Shown: positions 39,743 to 48,160 of the stretch, one piece after another
How positions within the stretch are numbered: the stretch's first letter is position 1
Layout of the letters: every line of letters starts with the position of its first letter
DNA from: Elusimicrobiales bacterium
GTDB taxonomy: Bacteria > Elusimicrobiota > Elusimicrobia > Elusimicrobiales > UBA9959
DNA: 64,000 nt
NCBI GenBank assembly: GCA_028688015.1
Contig: JAQTZB010000006.1
Location: 43,381-107,380 of the forward strand
Direction: 5' to 3'
Notes under the pieces: generated by a model
The model's database searches: none
Seen by the model: only the letters and a program-made list of their open reading frames with translations
What the model was told of the DNA's origin: nothing
Made by a program: the position numbers and the translations under genes

Positions 39743-40579
39743 ATGAAGAAAATTAATGTAAATGCGGCGATATTGCTGACGGCGCTGTTGACCGGCGGCT
39801 CGCCGGGGGCGCGGGCTCAAAGTGTGCCGGCTCCGGTTCCGGAGAAGGTTTCGCATGAAGGCGCCAAATACGGGCATGCGGACAGCACGGTGGTTGAGAT
39901 ACTGAAGAGCACTTATCCCACTGAGCATTTCGTCTTCCATTTCGCCGAAGACAAGGCTGCGCTGAAGGACGTGTTCTCCGTGCTGGAGAAAGCTTATGGC
40001 AGGGTGACCAAGGCGTTCAGACTGCGCCCCGCGGGCCGGCTGAACGTGGAGATATACCCGGACATAAGGACCTACCATAAGCGCACCTTCGGGGAGAACT
40101 CCCAGGAATGGATGGTCGGCAATTTCGATCCCGACGAAACTGTGCTCAGGATAACTTCTCCGAACCATCCCGGCACCTACCACAAGTACAAGGACATTAT
40201 GCGGGTGGCCGTGCATGAGTTCGTGCACAGCGTCACTCTCTCATACCGCGGGGGGAGCCGCGCCGGCCTGCCCGTCTGGCTGGACGAGGGGGTGGCCATC
40301 TATTACCAGGGTCCTATGGACGACGGTGCCGCGAAACGGGTAAAAGAGGCCGTCGCCGCGGGCAAGGTGCCCACGCTGGCGGAACTGGACGATAATTTTA
40401 TGAAGTACGGCGGCTACGCTTTTTCCGGGACCATAGTGGAGTTCATCGTAAAAAACTACGGCGAGACGAAACTGATGGAATTCATAAAGGAGCCGGCGGC
40501 CGGCGAACGAATATTTTCGGTTTCAGAAAAAGAATTCGGCGACGCGTGGCGGAAGTACCTGAACGGGAACTATAAATAA
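39743..40579 (+). CDS. secreted gluzincin metallopeptidase (peptidase MA-like)
   Basis: 278 aa from the ATG after CAAGGAGCTTCC. Signal peptide to GARA. The catalytic core has VAVHEFVHSVTL (zinc ligands His158 and His162, catalytic Glu159) and LPVWLDEGVAIYYQG (Glu182 as third ligand), the gluzincin HExxH...E arrangement of MA-like peptidases. The preceding part (FHFAEDKAALKDVFSVLEKAYGRVTKAF, LNVEIYPDIRTYHK) matches the helical-strand entry of that family. Last gene of the islet, followed by a strong terminator and the right repeat. Confidence 0.87.
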   Translation: MKKINVNAAILLTALLTGGSPGARAQSVPAPVPEKVSHEGAKYGHADSTVVEILKSTYPTEHFVFHFAEDKAALKDVFSVLEKAYGRVTKAFRLRPAGRLNVEIYPDIRTYHKRTFGENSQEWMVGNFDPDETVLRITSPNHPGTYHKYKDIMRVAVHEFVHSVTLSYRGGSRAGLPVWLDEGVAIYYQGPMDDGAAKRVKEAVAAGKVPTLAELDDNFMKYGGYAFSGTIVEFIVKNYGETKLMEFIKEPAAGERIFSVSEKEFGDAWRKYLNGNYK

Positions 40580-40633
40580 GCCTGTCTGTTTCCGGAGAAG
40601 CCTTCCTGATCGGGCGTGTGACGGCAAAAAATA

Positions 40634-40663
40634 ACCGCCGGTTTAAACCGGCGGTACTTTTTT
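40634..40663 (+). terminator. Rho-independent terminator at the right end of the islet
   Basis: ACCGCCGG-TTTAAA-CCGGCGGT followed by ACTTTTTT. Confidence 0.88.
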
Positions 40664-40664
40664 A

Positions 40665-40698
40665 TGCCAAATTTTCTCGGGAGAAAAATTTGGCGGGG
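40665..40698. repeat. right direct repeat, overlapping the tRNA-Asp 3' end
   Basis: A 34-nt sequence with hairpin CCAAATTTTCTC/GAGAAAAATTTGG plus TGGCGGGG; near-identical to 29254-29286. On the minus strand the hairpin directly follows the tRNA CCA end and may be its terminator. Confidence 0.7.
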
Positions 40699-40769
40699 TC
40701 GACGGGATTCGAACCCGCGGTCTTCGCCTTGACAGGGCGACGTGTTAAACCAGGCTACACCACGACCCC
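40691..40769 (-). tRNA. tRNA-Asp (anticodon GTC), CCA encoded
   Basis: Full cloverleaf on the minus strand: acceptor GGGGTCG/CGACCCC, D-stem GTGT/ACAC, anticodon stem TCGCC/GGCGA around CTGTCAA (anticodon GTC), T-arm GCGGG-TTCGAAT-CCCGT, discriminator G and encoded CCA. Its 3' end is shared with the right repeat of the islet. Confidence 0.96.
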
Positions 40770-40893
40770 GCGGTGATTTATATAGGATAGCAAAAAAACC
40801 GGTTTTGTTTCCATAAAAATCTTGCCGGCTGCCGCCGGGCCCTATATATAAGGAAGAGGCTGGGAGCTTATTCCCTAGCTTTTAAAATAACTG

Positions 40894-40922
40894 TTGACAG
40901 GGTTTTCTGATTTATGATACAA
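40894..40922 (+). promoter_or_regulatory. sigma-70-type promoter for the fabG operon
   Basis: TTGACA (40894-40899) followed after 16-17 nt by GATACA/ATACAA in the stretch TATGATACAAAAT. It lies about 130 nt before the fabG start and is the only consensus -35 in this gap. Confidence 0.6.
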
Positions 40923-41051
40923 AATGAATACTGAACCACTATTCACTTTTATTGCTGCAGGTGCGCGGGGGTGGGAAGGGTTCAAAATTAAAATCAAAAA
41001 AGGTCTCCAGGCGCGGTGTTGCGACGAGCCGGGGAACCAGGGAGAATCAGA

Positions 41052-41795
41052 ATGAACAAGAAAAATGCTGTGATAACGGGCGCGGCGCGGGGCTTAGGTT
41101 TCGCCGGCGCGGAGCGCTTCCTTAAGTCGGGCGAGTGGAAAGTGGCCCTTTTCGACGTCAACGAGGAAATGCTCATTGCGGCCGCCAAGACGCTGGGCGA
41201 CAAGTACGGTCACGAGAACGTGCGCTGGTACAAAGTGGACGTCACCAACCAGGAGTCGGTGAACGCCGCCATCCAGCAGGTCATCACCGACATGGGCTCC
41301 GTGGACACGCTGATCAACAACGCCGGCATCACCCGCGACGCCATGCTGCACAAGATGCAGGAGAACGACTGGGACGTGGTCATCAATGTCAACCTGAAAG
41401 GCGCCTTCCTCTGCACCAAGGCCGTGGCTCCCCATATGAAGGAGCGCAAGAGCGGCACCATCGTCAACACCTCTTCCGTTGTCGGCGTGTACGGCAATAT
41501 GGGCCAGAGCAACTACGCGGCCTCCAAGTTCGGCATCATCGGCCTCACCAAGACCTGGGCCAAGGAAATGGGCCGCGACGGCATACGCGTCAACGCCGTA
41601 GCCCCCGGCTACACCATGACCGAGATGCTCGGCACCGTGCCGGAGAAGATCCTGACCGCGATCTCCGAGAAGACCCCGCTTAAGCGCCTGGGCAAGCCGG
41701 AAGACATCGCCAACGCCTACTACTTCCTGTCCAACGACGAAGCTTCCTTCGTGACCGGCCAGGTGATCTCCGTGGACGGCGGCCTGGTAATATAA
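41052..41795 (+). CDS. fabG: 3-oxoacyl-ACP / acetoacetyl-CoA reductase (SDR)
   Basis: 247 aa from the ATG after GGGAGAATCAG. Classic short-chain dehydrogenase: TGAARGLG nucleotide loop, NNAGITRD, catalytic Ser in NTSSVVGVYG, Tyr-x3-Lys in NYAASKFGIIG, and tail GQVISVDGG. FabG/PhaB enzymes use NADPH to reduce 3-oxoacyl groups in fatty-acid or PHA synthesis. It opens an operon with a double-TetR regulator (1-nt overlap, TAATG) and a KASIII-like enzyme, so a dedicated acyl pathway under its own regulator is likely. Confidence 0.93.
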   Translation: MNKKNAVITGAARGLGFAGAERFLKSGEWKVALFDVNEEMLIAAAKTLGDKYGHENVRWYKVDVTNQESVNAAIQQVITDMGSVDTLINNAGITRDAMLHKMQENDWDVVINVNLKGAFLCTKAVAPHMKERKSGTIVNTSSVVGVYGNMGQSNYAASKFGIIGLTKTWAKEMGRDGIRVNAVAPGYTMTEMLGTVPEKILTAISEKTPLKRLGKPEDIANAYYFLSNDEASFVTGQVISVDGGLVI

Positions 41796-42961
41796 TGTCA
41801 GCGCCGGCTACCCCCAAGGGTATAAAAACCCGCGAGCGCCTCATCGAGGCGTCCGGGGCGGTGTTCGCCCGCAAGGGCTGCGCCGCCTCGGGGGTGGCCG
41901 ACATCTGCAACGCGGCGGGGCTGGCCGTGGGCGGTTTCTACCGCTACTTCGCTTCCAAAGAAGAAATTATTCAGGCGCTGACGCGCGAACTGCGCGACGA
42001 CCTGGTGCGGGCCGTGGCGGAACTGCCGCAGCAGAAGGACGCGGAGTCAGAGGCGCAGGCCGTGGCCAAGGCTTTCTTCGCGGCGGTGGCGCCGCGGCTG
42101 GACGCCTTCAAGGCCATGCGCGAAGCCGAGGCCGGCGACGAGGACCTGGCGCGGGACTTCTACGGTCCCATAGCCGAGGTCATAGCCGGGCGGCTGGCGC
42201 GGTTCTCCGGCGGGCCGAAAGCTTCGGCCCACGCCTGGGCGCTGCTGGGTACGCTGTACTTTTATTCGGTGAAGTTTTTGATCTGGGAGAAGGGGGGCGT
42301 GCCGGCGCGGGCGCCCGAGGCGGCGGCGCGGCTTTGCGCGGCGGGCATCAGCAAGCAGCCCTTCCCGTGGTGGGAGCCGGCGCTGACCGGGCCTTCCAGG
42401 GCCAAGCCGGCCCCGGGCGACACGCGTGCCCTGATGCTTGAGGCGGCGGAAGAAGTGTTCGGCCGCTGCGGCTACAACGGCGCCCGGGTGGCCGAGATAG
42501 CCAAGAAGGCCGGCTTCGCGGCCGGCACCTTCTATCTGTTCTTCGACTCCAAGGAAGAGGCGCTGGAAAAAGTGGTCATGCGCATGCGCGACTGCCTGGT
42601 AAAGAAGGCCGCGGCGTATTCGGCTGGCGCGGGCAGCCGCGTGGAGACCGAGGCGCTGGCTTTCAGGGCCCTGTTCGACTTCATCCGCGAGCACCCGTAC
42701 GGCTACCGCATCATGCGCGAGGCCGAGTTTACCGACCAGAAACTGGCTGACGCCTACTACGGCTACATCCTGCGCAATTACGCCGAGCAGATCCGCAAGG
42801 CGGCCAAGCCGGGCGAGTTCACGCTGGCCGACCACGAGCTGCTGGCGCTGGCGCTGATGGGCATGGGCCATATGCTGGGCATGAAAAGGGTGCTGTGGGG
42901 CGGCTTCCGCGGCATGACCGAGAACGAACTGCTGAAAACCGTATTTGAGGGAATAAAATAA
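41795..42961 (+). CDS. double-TetR fusion regulator
   Basis: 388 aa, twice the usual TetR length. The first HTH (about 13-58: IKTRERLIEASGAVFARKGC, VADICNAAGLAVGGFYRYFASKEEI) is followed by a helical domain, and a second HTH (about 208-254: TRALMLEAAEEVFGRCGY, VAEIAKKAGFAAGTFYLFFDSKEEAL) with its own helical domain. One chain could thus form the pseudo-dimer that two TetR subunits normally make, allowing an asymmetric operator. It lies between fabG and a KASIII-like gene and probably senses an acyl-CoA. The 1-nt overlap rules out independent transcription. Confidence 0.92.
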   Translation: MSAPATPKGIKTRERLIEASGAVFARKGCAASGVADICNAAGLAVGGFYRYFASKEEIIQALTRELRDDLVRAVAELPQQKDAESEAQAVAKAFFAAVAPRLDAFKAMREAEAGDEDLARDFYGPIAEVIAGRLARFSGGPKASAHAWALLGTLYFYSVKFLIWEKGGVPARAPEAAARLCAAGISKQPFPWWEPALTGPSRAKPAPGDTRALMLEAAEEVFGRCGYNGARVAEIAKKAGFAAGTFYLFFDSKEEALEKVVMRMRDCLVKKAAAYSAGAGSRVETEALAFRALFDFIREHPYGYRIMREAEFTDQKLADAYYGYILRNYAEQIRKAAKPGEFTLADHELLALALMGMGHMLGMKRVLWGGFRGMTENELLKTVFEGIK

Positions 42962-42978
42962 TAGGTGAGGAGATTGAA

Positions 42979-43953
42979 ATGTTCAAAATAATAGCGACGG
43001 GGATGTACCTCCCCAAGAACCTTAAGACCAACGAGGACTTTTACAGGAAATTCGGAGACGACCCGCTGAAGAAGGTGTTCGAGCGCATCGGCCATGGCGC
43101 GCGCTACTACGCCGACAAGGACGAGAGCTCTGCCACGCTGGCCATAAAGGCCGGCGAGCAGGCCCTCAAGAATTCCGGCCTGAAGCCGGAAGACATCAAC
43201 CTGCTGATCATCTCCACCGACACGCCCTCGCAGCTGTCCCCGGCCACGGCCGCGGAAGTGCAGCACAAGCTGGGCATCAAGAGCGCCGGCGCCTTCGACG
43301 TTAACTGCGCCTGCGCGGGCTTTGTGACGGCGGTGGATATGGCCGCTAAATATCTCAACGGCGACGAGTACAAGCGCGCTATGGTGATAGGCACCTACGC
43401 CATGAGCAAGCACCTCGACCACGACGACGGCAACACCTCCATCCTCTTCGGCGACGGCGCCGGCGCCTTCATAATGGAATACTCGCCTAAGCAGGGAGCC
43501 ACGGCCTCCACGCTGAAGGCCGACGGCTCCTTCTGGGATTTTATGGGCATCTACGGCGGCGGCAGCGCCCTGCCGGTGGACGAGCAGGTACTGCTGGACC
43601 GCACTCACAAGGTGAAGGTCCCCAAGAAGTTCCCGGCCACGCTCAATACAGAGGAATGGCCCCCGCTCATCGAGAAGACACTGGCCAAGATCGGCCTGCA
43701 GCCGAAGGACGCCCAGGCCTACGTGTTCACGCAGATCCGCAAGCCCACCATCGTAGAGGTGATGGAGAAGTTCGGTCTCCCGATGGAGAAGACTCACACG
43801 ATCATGGAAAAATGGGGCTACACCGGCTCCGCCTGCGTGCCGATGGCTTTTCACGACATGGCGGCGCAGGGCAAGGTGAAGCGCGGCGACCGCGTGGTGC
43901 TGTGCGCCAGCGGCGGCGGCTACTCCATGGCCTGCACGACGTTCATCTACTAG
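42979..43953 (+). CDS. KASIII-like (FabH-fold) thiolase-superfamily enzyme with altered catalytic triad
   Basis: 324 aa, FabH length and order: ATGMYLPKN, FDVNCACAGFVTAVDMAAKYL with nucleophile Cys112, ILFGDGAGAFIMEY, and a C-terminal GGGYSMACTTFIY. The two other FabH residues are missing: the PHQAN His position reads VFTQIRK (Thr251) and the GNTSAA Asn position reads GYTGSA (Tyr281). Decarboxylative Claisen condensation needs both, so it may instead transfer acyl groups or join acyl chains as some divergent KASIII proteins do. AGGTGAGGAG supplies the ribosome site. Partner of FabG in this operon. Confidence 0.85.
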   Translation: MFKIIATGMYLPKNLKTNEDFYRKFGDDPLKKVFERIGHGARYYADKDESSATLAIKAGEQALKNSGLKPEDINLLIISTDTPSQLSPATAAEVQHKLGIKSAGAFDVNCACAGFVTAVDMAAKYLNGDEYKRAMVIGTYAMSKHLDHDDGNTSILFGDGAGAFIMEYSPKQGATASTLKADGSFWDFMGIYGGGSALPVDEQVLLDRTHKVKVPKKFPATLNTEEWPPLIEKTLAKIGLQPKDAQAYVFTQIRKPTIVEVMEKFGLPMEKTHTIMEKWGYTGSACVPMAFHDMAAQGKVKRGDRVVLCASGGGYSMACTTFIY

Positions 43954-44071
43954 ATAGTAAAACGGCTGGACCGCTCCCCGGCGCAGGCCGGGGGGCCCGG
44001 CCCGAACTAGGCCTTTCGCCTCTGTCGGGACCCTCACCGTGGTTGTACAATATATTCACGTGGAGGACACG

Positions 44072-45367
44072 GTGAAGCTTCTTGCTTTTATATTAATAAC
44101 ATTGACCCAGATGAATTCTATCGTTAACGCCGGAGAAACCGGCGCTTTCACCCAATTATCCGCCTCCGCGCCCGCCGCCTCCGCTGTGCCCGCGCCCGAA
44201 CCGGTGCTTGAAAAAGGCCGCGCCCCCGCGGGCCTGCGCCTCGTCCGGTCTATCCAGTCCAAGTACTGGGAGCGCATAGAGTGCTGGCAGGATACCGCCC
44301 GCCCCTTCGCGCTGGAGCCCATGCTGGAGAAATCCCGCCACGAGACGCCGGAGATCATTTCCGCCTTCGGCACCAATAAGCCGGCCACCTCCAACTTCCT
44401 GCTGCATTACGGCCCGAAGTGGAAGACCAATACCGGCAAGATCGTGCTGCTGGTGCACGGCGCCTCCGACAACGCCAACCGCGCCTGGGCCACGCCGGCC
44501 ATTTTGCTGGGCGACGCGTCCAAGCCCGGGCTGCTAAAGGCTTTTGAAGATAAAGGTTTCCGCGTTTTCGCCGTCACCTTCCCGCACAAACACGGCAATT
44601 TGTTCTACGAGGCGCAGTACCTGGCCGACGCGCTGGAGATAGTGGGCTCCCAGGCGCGCGGCGGCAAGGCCACGCTGGTAGGCCACAGCGCCGGCGGCCT
44701 GGTGGCGCGCATGTACGTGTCCAATTTCCACCCGAACGGAAACTGGACTGGCTACCGCGGCGACGTGGAGCGGCTGATCACTCTGGCGGCCCCGCACCGC
44801 GGCCAGGACTTCGCTTTCCGCCACCCGGAGTTCAACTATTACTTCATGAAGGACGAGCTGGCCGCCAACGCCCCGATGAGCTGGGACAAGATCCTGGCCT
44901 ACGGCGTCTGGAAGGACACCTTCGAGTTCAGCATCTACAGCGACAATTTCCCGATGCAGCAGCAGGTGCTCTATAACTGGACCGGGCGCTTCCCCGTGAA
45001 AGTGACCGCGCCCGACGCTTACACCACGCTGCACGGCGGGCAGGGCATGTTCAGCCACGCGCTGGGCATAGACAATGCCATAGCCCGCGGCGGCAACTTC
45101 ATGAACGCCTTCCGCGGCTTCCCGGTGCCGGCCGACATAGCCGTTACCGTGATCGCCGGCACCAAACAGGATATCGAGAACGTGCCCCAGACCGAGAAGG
45201 ACGGCCCCTCCGACGGGCTGGTCTTCGTGGAGAGCGCCTCTCACACCGCGGACCTCACCCACCCGGCCCGCAAAGAGCCCATCCAGAAGGTGCTGGTCGA
45301 CGAGAACCACGTGACCATCACCTTCAGCGCGGACATGCTGAAGCTGGTGACGGGGCTGGTAAAATAA
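44072..45367 (+). CDS. secreted alpha/beta-hydrolase, lipase-like
   Basis: 431 aa starting at GTG after GTGGAGGACAC; the frame stays open 11 codons upstream without a ribosome site. Signal VKLLAFILITLTQMNSIVNA, an Ala/Pro-rich spacer, then an alpha/beta-hydrolase: IVLLVHGASDNANRAW (oxyanion hole), FRVFAVTFPHKHGN, TLVGHSAGGLVARMY with Ser nucleophile, LITLAAPHRGQDF, DGLVFVESASH and a late His. The pattern resembles triacylglycerol lipases and PGAP1-like esterases. Terminated by a bidirectional hairpin. Confidence 0.87.
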   Translation: MKLLAFILITLTQMNSIVNAGETGAFTQLSASAPAASAVPAPEPVLEKGRAPAGLRLVRSIQSKYWERIECWQDTARPFALEPMLEKSRHETPEIISAFGTNKPATSNFLLHYGPKWKTNTGKIVLLVHGASDNANRAWATPAILLGDASKPGLLKAFEDKGFRVFAVTFPHKHGNLFYEAQYLADALEIVGSQARGGKATLVGHSAGGLVARMYVSNFHPNGNWTGYRGDVERLITLAAPHRGQDFAFRHPEFNYYFMKDELAANAPMSWDKILAYGVWKDTFEFSIYSDNFPMQQQVLYNWTGRFPVKVTAPDAYTTLHGGQGMFSHALGIDNAIARGGNFMNAFRGFPVPADIAVTVIAGTKQDIENVPQTEKDGPSDGLVFVESASHTADLTHPARKEPIQKVLVDENHVTITFSADMLKLVTGLVK

Positions 45368-45387
45368 ATTAACGGACGCAAAAGAAA

Positions 45388-45416
45388 AAGGCCCGGGAGA
45401 CCGGGCCTTTTCTTTT
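45388..45416. terminator. bidirectional terminator between lipase and OPT genes
   Basis: AAGGCCCGG-GAGA-CCGGGCCTT flanked by AAAAGAAA and TTTCTTTT, serving both convergent genes. Confidence 0.9.
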
Positions 45417-45429
45417 GCTGTTGCCGCGC

Positions 45430-47409
45430 TTACTTGCCGAGCAGCGCCCGCACCGGGGCGAGGAAGGTGGAGAACATTGCCCGGGCGTCGTAGAGCGCTA
45501 TTGTCACGCCCATCAGCGACTCGCCGGCTATGACGCCGGAAGCCACCGGGACGATGTATTTCTCGGCGGCCGGCCGGTTGGTCTTTTCCAGAACCATGGC
45601 GATCAGCGCTCCGATGAACATCGAAAGCGAGTTGAAGAAGGGGATTACCATGGACAGGCCTATGCCCATGGCGGAGGGAATGTACTTGCGCCTCTTGGGG
45701 AAGGCCAGTTCCAGCAGCGGGATAGCGATGCCGACCAGGCCGCCTATCAGCATGCCGTTGCGGGCCGCCGGGTGCAGCGAGTGTATGCCGTTGGACAGCA
45801 GCTTGGCCACCGCGGCCCAGACCTGCGCCGACGGGGCCGGCCACTGGTCCGAGCCCAGGATGGAGGCGTCCGGTACCAGGATATAGAAAGCCGGCACCAC
45901 CACCAGCGTACCGGCGAAGATGCCGAAGAACTGCGCCAGGAACTGCTTGCGCGGGTTGGCGCCCAGCAAATAACCGCTCTTGAGATCGGTCAGCAGGTCG
46001 GCCGTGGCGCCGGCCGCGCCCGCCGTTACAGAGGCGGTCATCAGGTTGGTGGTCATGTTGGACGGGGCCAGCACGCCGAAGGTGAGCTGCGTGATCTTGC
46101 CCATCGCGCCTATGGGCGTTATGTCGGACTCGCCGGTGGCGCGGGCGGCCACGATGGCCAGGAAGAAGGTCAGCACGACGGCCACCAGGCCCATCCACCA
46201 GCTGGTCTGGAAGGCGTAGTGCAGCACCATGATGCAGCCCAGGCCGGCGAAGGACGCGCCGGTGAGGAACCAGGACGAGGGAACTTCGATGTGGGCGAGC
46301 GGGTCGGCGTTGGTTTCCGGGCGGCCGTGGAGGATGTTCGTGACGCCGCCGAAGGCGCGCATAACGGTCTTCCACTGCAGCGCGAAGGCGAACAGGCCGG
46401 ACGTGACCATGATGGACGCGCCTGCCCAGGTGCTCCACTGCATGATGGCGCGGTAGCCCAGTTTGGTCATGTCGATCGCGCCCATGGTGGAGACCCAGGG
46501 GGCCAGGACGCCGTAATTTATGACCGCGCCCAGCAGCAGCGACCAGGCTATTTTCCAGCCTATGATGGCGCCGCCTGCTATCATCAGCGCGCTGACTTCC
46601 ACCGACATCGTCCACTTCTCCAGCGGCTGGCCCAGGATGTGGCCGTTGAACGGCAGAGTTCCAGGCAGCGAGAGCCGCCCGTCGAAAATGTCTTTGTACT
46701 TGAAGGAGATGCCCTTGTCCCGCAGCAGCGACACCATGGCGCCGAAGAAGGCGCCCGCGCCCAGCGCCTTGGCTTTGTCCGCCGCCTCGGTGCCGGTGGC
46801 GTTAAGGCTTTTCAGGGTTTCGGCCGCGGCTATGCCGCTGGGGAACTTTAGCTGCTCGATGTTTATCATCTGGCGCTTCATAGGGATGGCTATGAAGACG
46901 CCGAGCATCGCGAGGCATATGGTCCAGAGCGTGAGCACCTGCCAGCTCATGTGCACGCCGGTGATGATGAGGTAGGCCGAGATGGCCGACACCATGGTGC
47001 CGCCGGTGGAGTAGCCGGCCGAAGAGGCCGTGCTCTGCATGCAGTTGTTCTCCAGTATGCTCATGTCGGTCTTGAACATGAACGGCAGCAGCGTGCGCAG
47101 CGTCTTCCAGATGGTGAAGGAGAGGATGCAGGCGGTGATGGCCACGCCCAGGCCCCAGCCCGTCTTCAAGCCGATATAAAGGTTCGACAGCGACATGAAG
47201 CCGCCGAGGAAGCCGCCCATGATGACGGCGCGCAGCGTGAGCTGCTTCATGTTGTCGCCCTGGTACACTTCCCTGTACCACTTCAGTTCCACGTCCTCCA
47301 CGGCCGCTCCGGCCACGTGGGGGTTCTCTTTGGGCTCGTCGATCAGCTCGACGCCGTCCTCCGACCGGATCTCTTCGAGGGGGAGGTCGTCGCGTTTTTC
47401 GTCGGCCAT
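45430..47409 (-). CDS. OPT-family oligopeptide (or metal-chelate) transporter
   Basis: 659 aa with about 14-16 membrane helices after a 50-residue acidic cytoplasmic head. OPT marks: MGGFLGGFMSLSNLYIGLKTGWGLGVAITACILS, LENNCMQSTASSAGYSTGGTM, KRQMINIEQLKFPSGIAAAETLKSL, LTDLKSGYLLGANPRKQF and the final MGIGLSMVIPFFNSLSMFIGA. Bacterial OPTs take up oligopeptides or iron chelates by proton symport. A tRNA-Val gene lies 28 nt upstream on the same strand. Confidence 0.93.
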   Translation of the reverse strand: MADEKRDDLPLEEIRSEDGVELIDEPKENPHVAGAAVEDVELKWYREVYQGDNMKQLTLRAVIMGGFLGGFMSLSNLYIGLKTGWGLGVAITACILSFTIWKTLRTLLPFMFKTDMSILENNCMQSTASSAGYSTGGTMVSAISAYLIITGVHMSWQVLTLWTICLAMLGVFIAIPMKRQMINIEQLKFPSGIAAAETLKSLNATGTEAADKAKALGAGAFFGAMVSLLRDKGISFKYKDIFDGRLSLPGTLPFNGHILGQPLEKWTMSVEVSALMIAGGAIIGWKIAWSLLLGAVINYGVLAPWVSTMGAIDMTKLGYRAIMQWSTWAGASIMVTSGLFAFALQWKTVMRAFGGVTNILHGRPETNADPLAHIEVPSSWFLTGASFAGLGCIMVLHYAFQTSWWMGLVAVVLTFFLAIVAARATGESDITPIGAMGKITQLTFGVLAPSNMTTNLMTASVTAGAAGATADLLTDLKSGYLLGANPRKQFLAQFFGIFAGTLVVVPAFYILVPDASILGSDQWPAPSAQVWAAVAKLLSNGIHSLHPAARNGMLIGGLVGIAIPLLELAFPKRRKYIPSAMGIGLSMVIPFFNSLSMFIGALIAMVLEKTNRPAAEKYIVPVASGVIAGESLMGVTIALYDARAMFSTFLAPVRALLGK

Positions 47410-47437
47410 TGTATGGTTCCTTTTAGGGGGGTAAAAC

Positions 47438-47512
47438 TGGTGCGCAGTACAGGATTTGAACCTGTGACATCCTCTGTGTAAGAGAGGCGCTCTACCGCTG
47501 AGCTAACTGCGC
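47438..47512 (-). tRNA. tRNA-Val (anticodon TAC), CCA encoded
   Basis: Minus-strand cloverleaf: acceptor GCGCAGT/ACTGCGC, D-arm GCTCAGCGGTAGAGC, anticodon stem CCTCT/AGAGG around CTTACAC, T-arm ACAGG-TTCAAAT-CCTGT, discriminator A, CCA. Confidence 0.96.
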
Positions 47513-47564
47513 GCTTCGCTGCTTTCCGCGTTTTCTATTCTACAATTTTTTATAATGAGTATAT

Positions 47565-48098
47565 ATGGACAAGAACGACTCCGAACTGGTAGAGAAGGCC
47601 AAGGCGGGAGATACCGCCAGTTTTGAAGCGCTGGTTAAAAAATATCAGGACAAGATCTACGGCCTGGCTAACTACGTCTGCCTGGGCATGAAATCGGAAG
47701 CTGACGACGTGTACCAGGAAACTTTTATTAACGCCTTCAAGAATATCTCCAAATTCAAAGGCAAGGCCGGCTTCGGTACCTGGCTGTACCGCATCGCGGC
47801 CAACAACTGCTGGATGAAGTTCCGCAAGCGCAAGAGCGAGAAGCTCGTCAGCATAGAGGACCTCAACGAGCTGAAGGACCTGACCCACGCCGACGAGGTG
47901 ATCAAGCAGGAACTCTCCGACAGCGTCGCCAAGGCGCTTTCCAAACTTTCCGTGGATTTCCGCCTGGCCATCACCCTGGCCGACATACAGGGCCTCTCCA
48001 TGGACGAGGCCGCCAAAGTGCTGAAGATCACCGTGCCCGCCTTCAAGACGCGGCTTTTCCGCGCGCGGCAGATGCTGAAGAAGGAATATGTAGAGTGA
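47565..48098 (+). CDS. ECF-type RNA polymerase sigma factor
   Basis: 177 aa. Region 2: FEALVKKYQDKIYGLANYV, SEADDVYQETFINAFKNISKF, GFGTWLYRIAANNCWMKFRKRK. Region 4: LSKLSVDFRLAITLADIQGLSMDEAAKVLKITVPAFKTRLFRARQMLKKE. It directs polymerase to a set of extracytoplasmic-response promoters. No anti-sigma gene follows; a terminator comes 30 nt after the stop. TATAAT lies 8 nt before the ATG and there is no Shine-Dalgarno, so the message is probably leaderless. Confidence 0.94.
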   Translation: MDKNDSELVEKAKAGDTASFEALVKKYQDKIYGLANYVCLGMKSEADDVYQETFINAFKNISKFKGKAGFGTWLYRIAANNCWMKFRKRKSEKLVSIEDLNELKDLTHADEVIKQELSDSVAKALSKLSVDFRLAITLADIQGLSMDEAAKVLKITVPAFKTRLFRARQMLKKEYVE

Positions 48099-48128
48099 CC
48101 CCGGAGGGGCGAAGCCGCGATAGGCGCC

Positions 48129-48160
48129 AAAAAGCCGGAGCGATCCGGCTTTTTTATTTT
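48129..48160. terminator. bidirectional terminator (sigma factor / IspH fusion)
   Basis: AAAAAGCCGGA-GCGA-TCCGGCTTTTT. The stop codon of the convergent ispH fusion lies in the T-tract. Confidence 0.9.

Larger units (their letters stand above)
29254..40769. mobile_element. candidate integrase-less genomic islet inserted at tRNA-Asp
   Basis: Two near-identical direct repeats bound 11.4 kb; the right copy overlaps the 3' end of a tRNA-Asp gene and the islet lies directly downstream of that 3' end. Inside are almost only secreted proteins of unknown or effector-like type. At least some inner genes, notably 33147-33851, are clearly more AT-rich than the flanks. No integrase, relaxase or phage gene is visible, so it is either decayed or mobilised in trans. 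Confidence 0.6.

Noticed and set aside
29254..40769. Integrase, transposase, relaxase or phage gene in the islet
   Set aside because: Every frame longer than about 60 codons was considered; none shows a tyrosine or serine recombinase, DDE or relaxase pattern.
44534..46615. 693-codon open frame on the minus strand across the OPT gene and lipase
   Set aside because: It is an off-frame reading of the OPT and lipase genes, with low-complexity Arg/Gly/His composition and no domain; the in-frame products are clear families.
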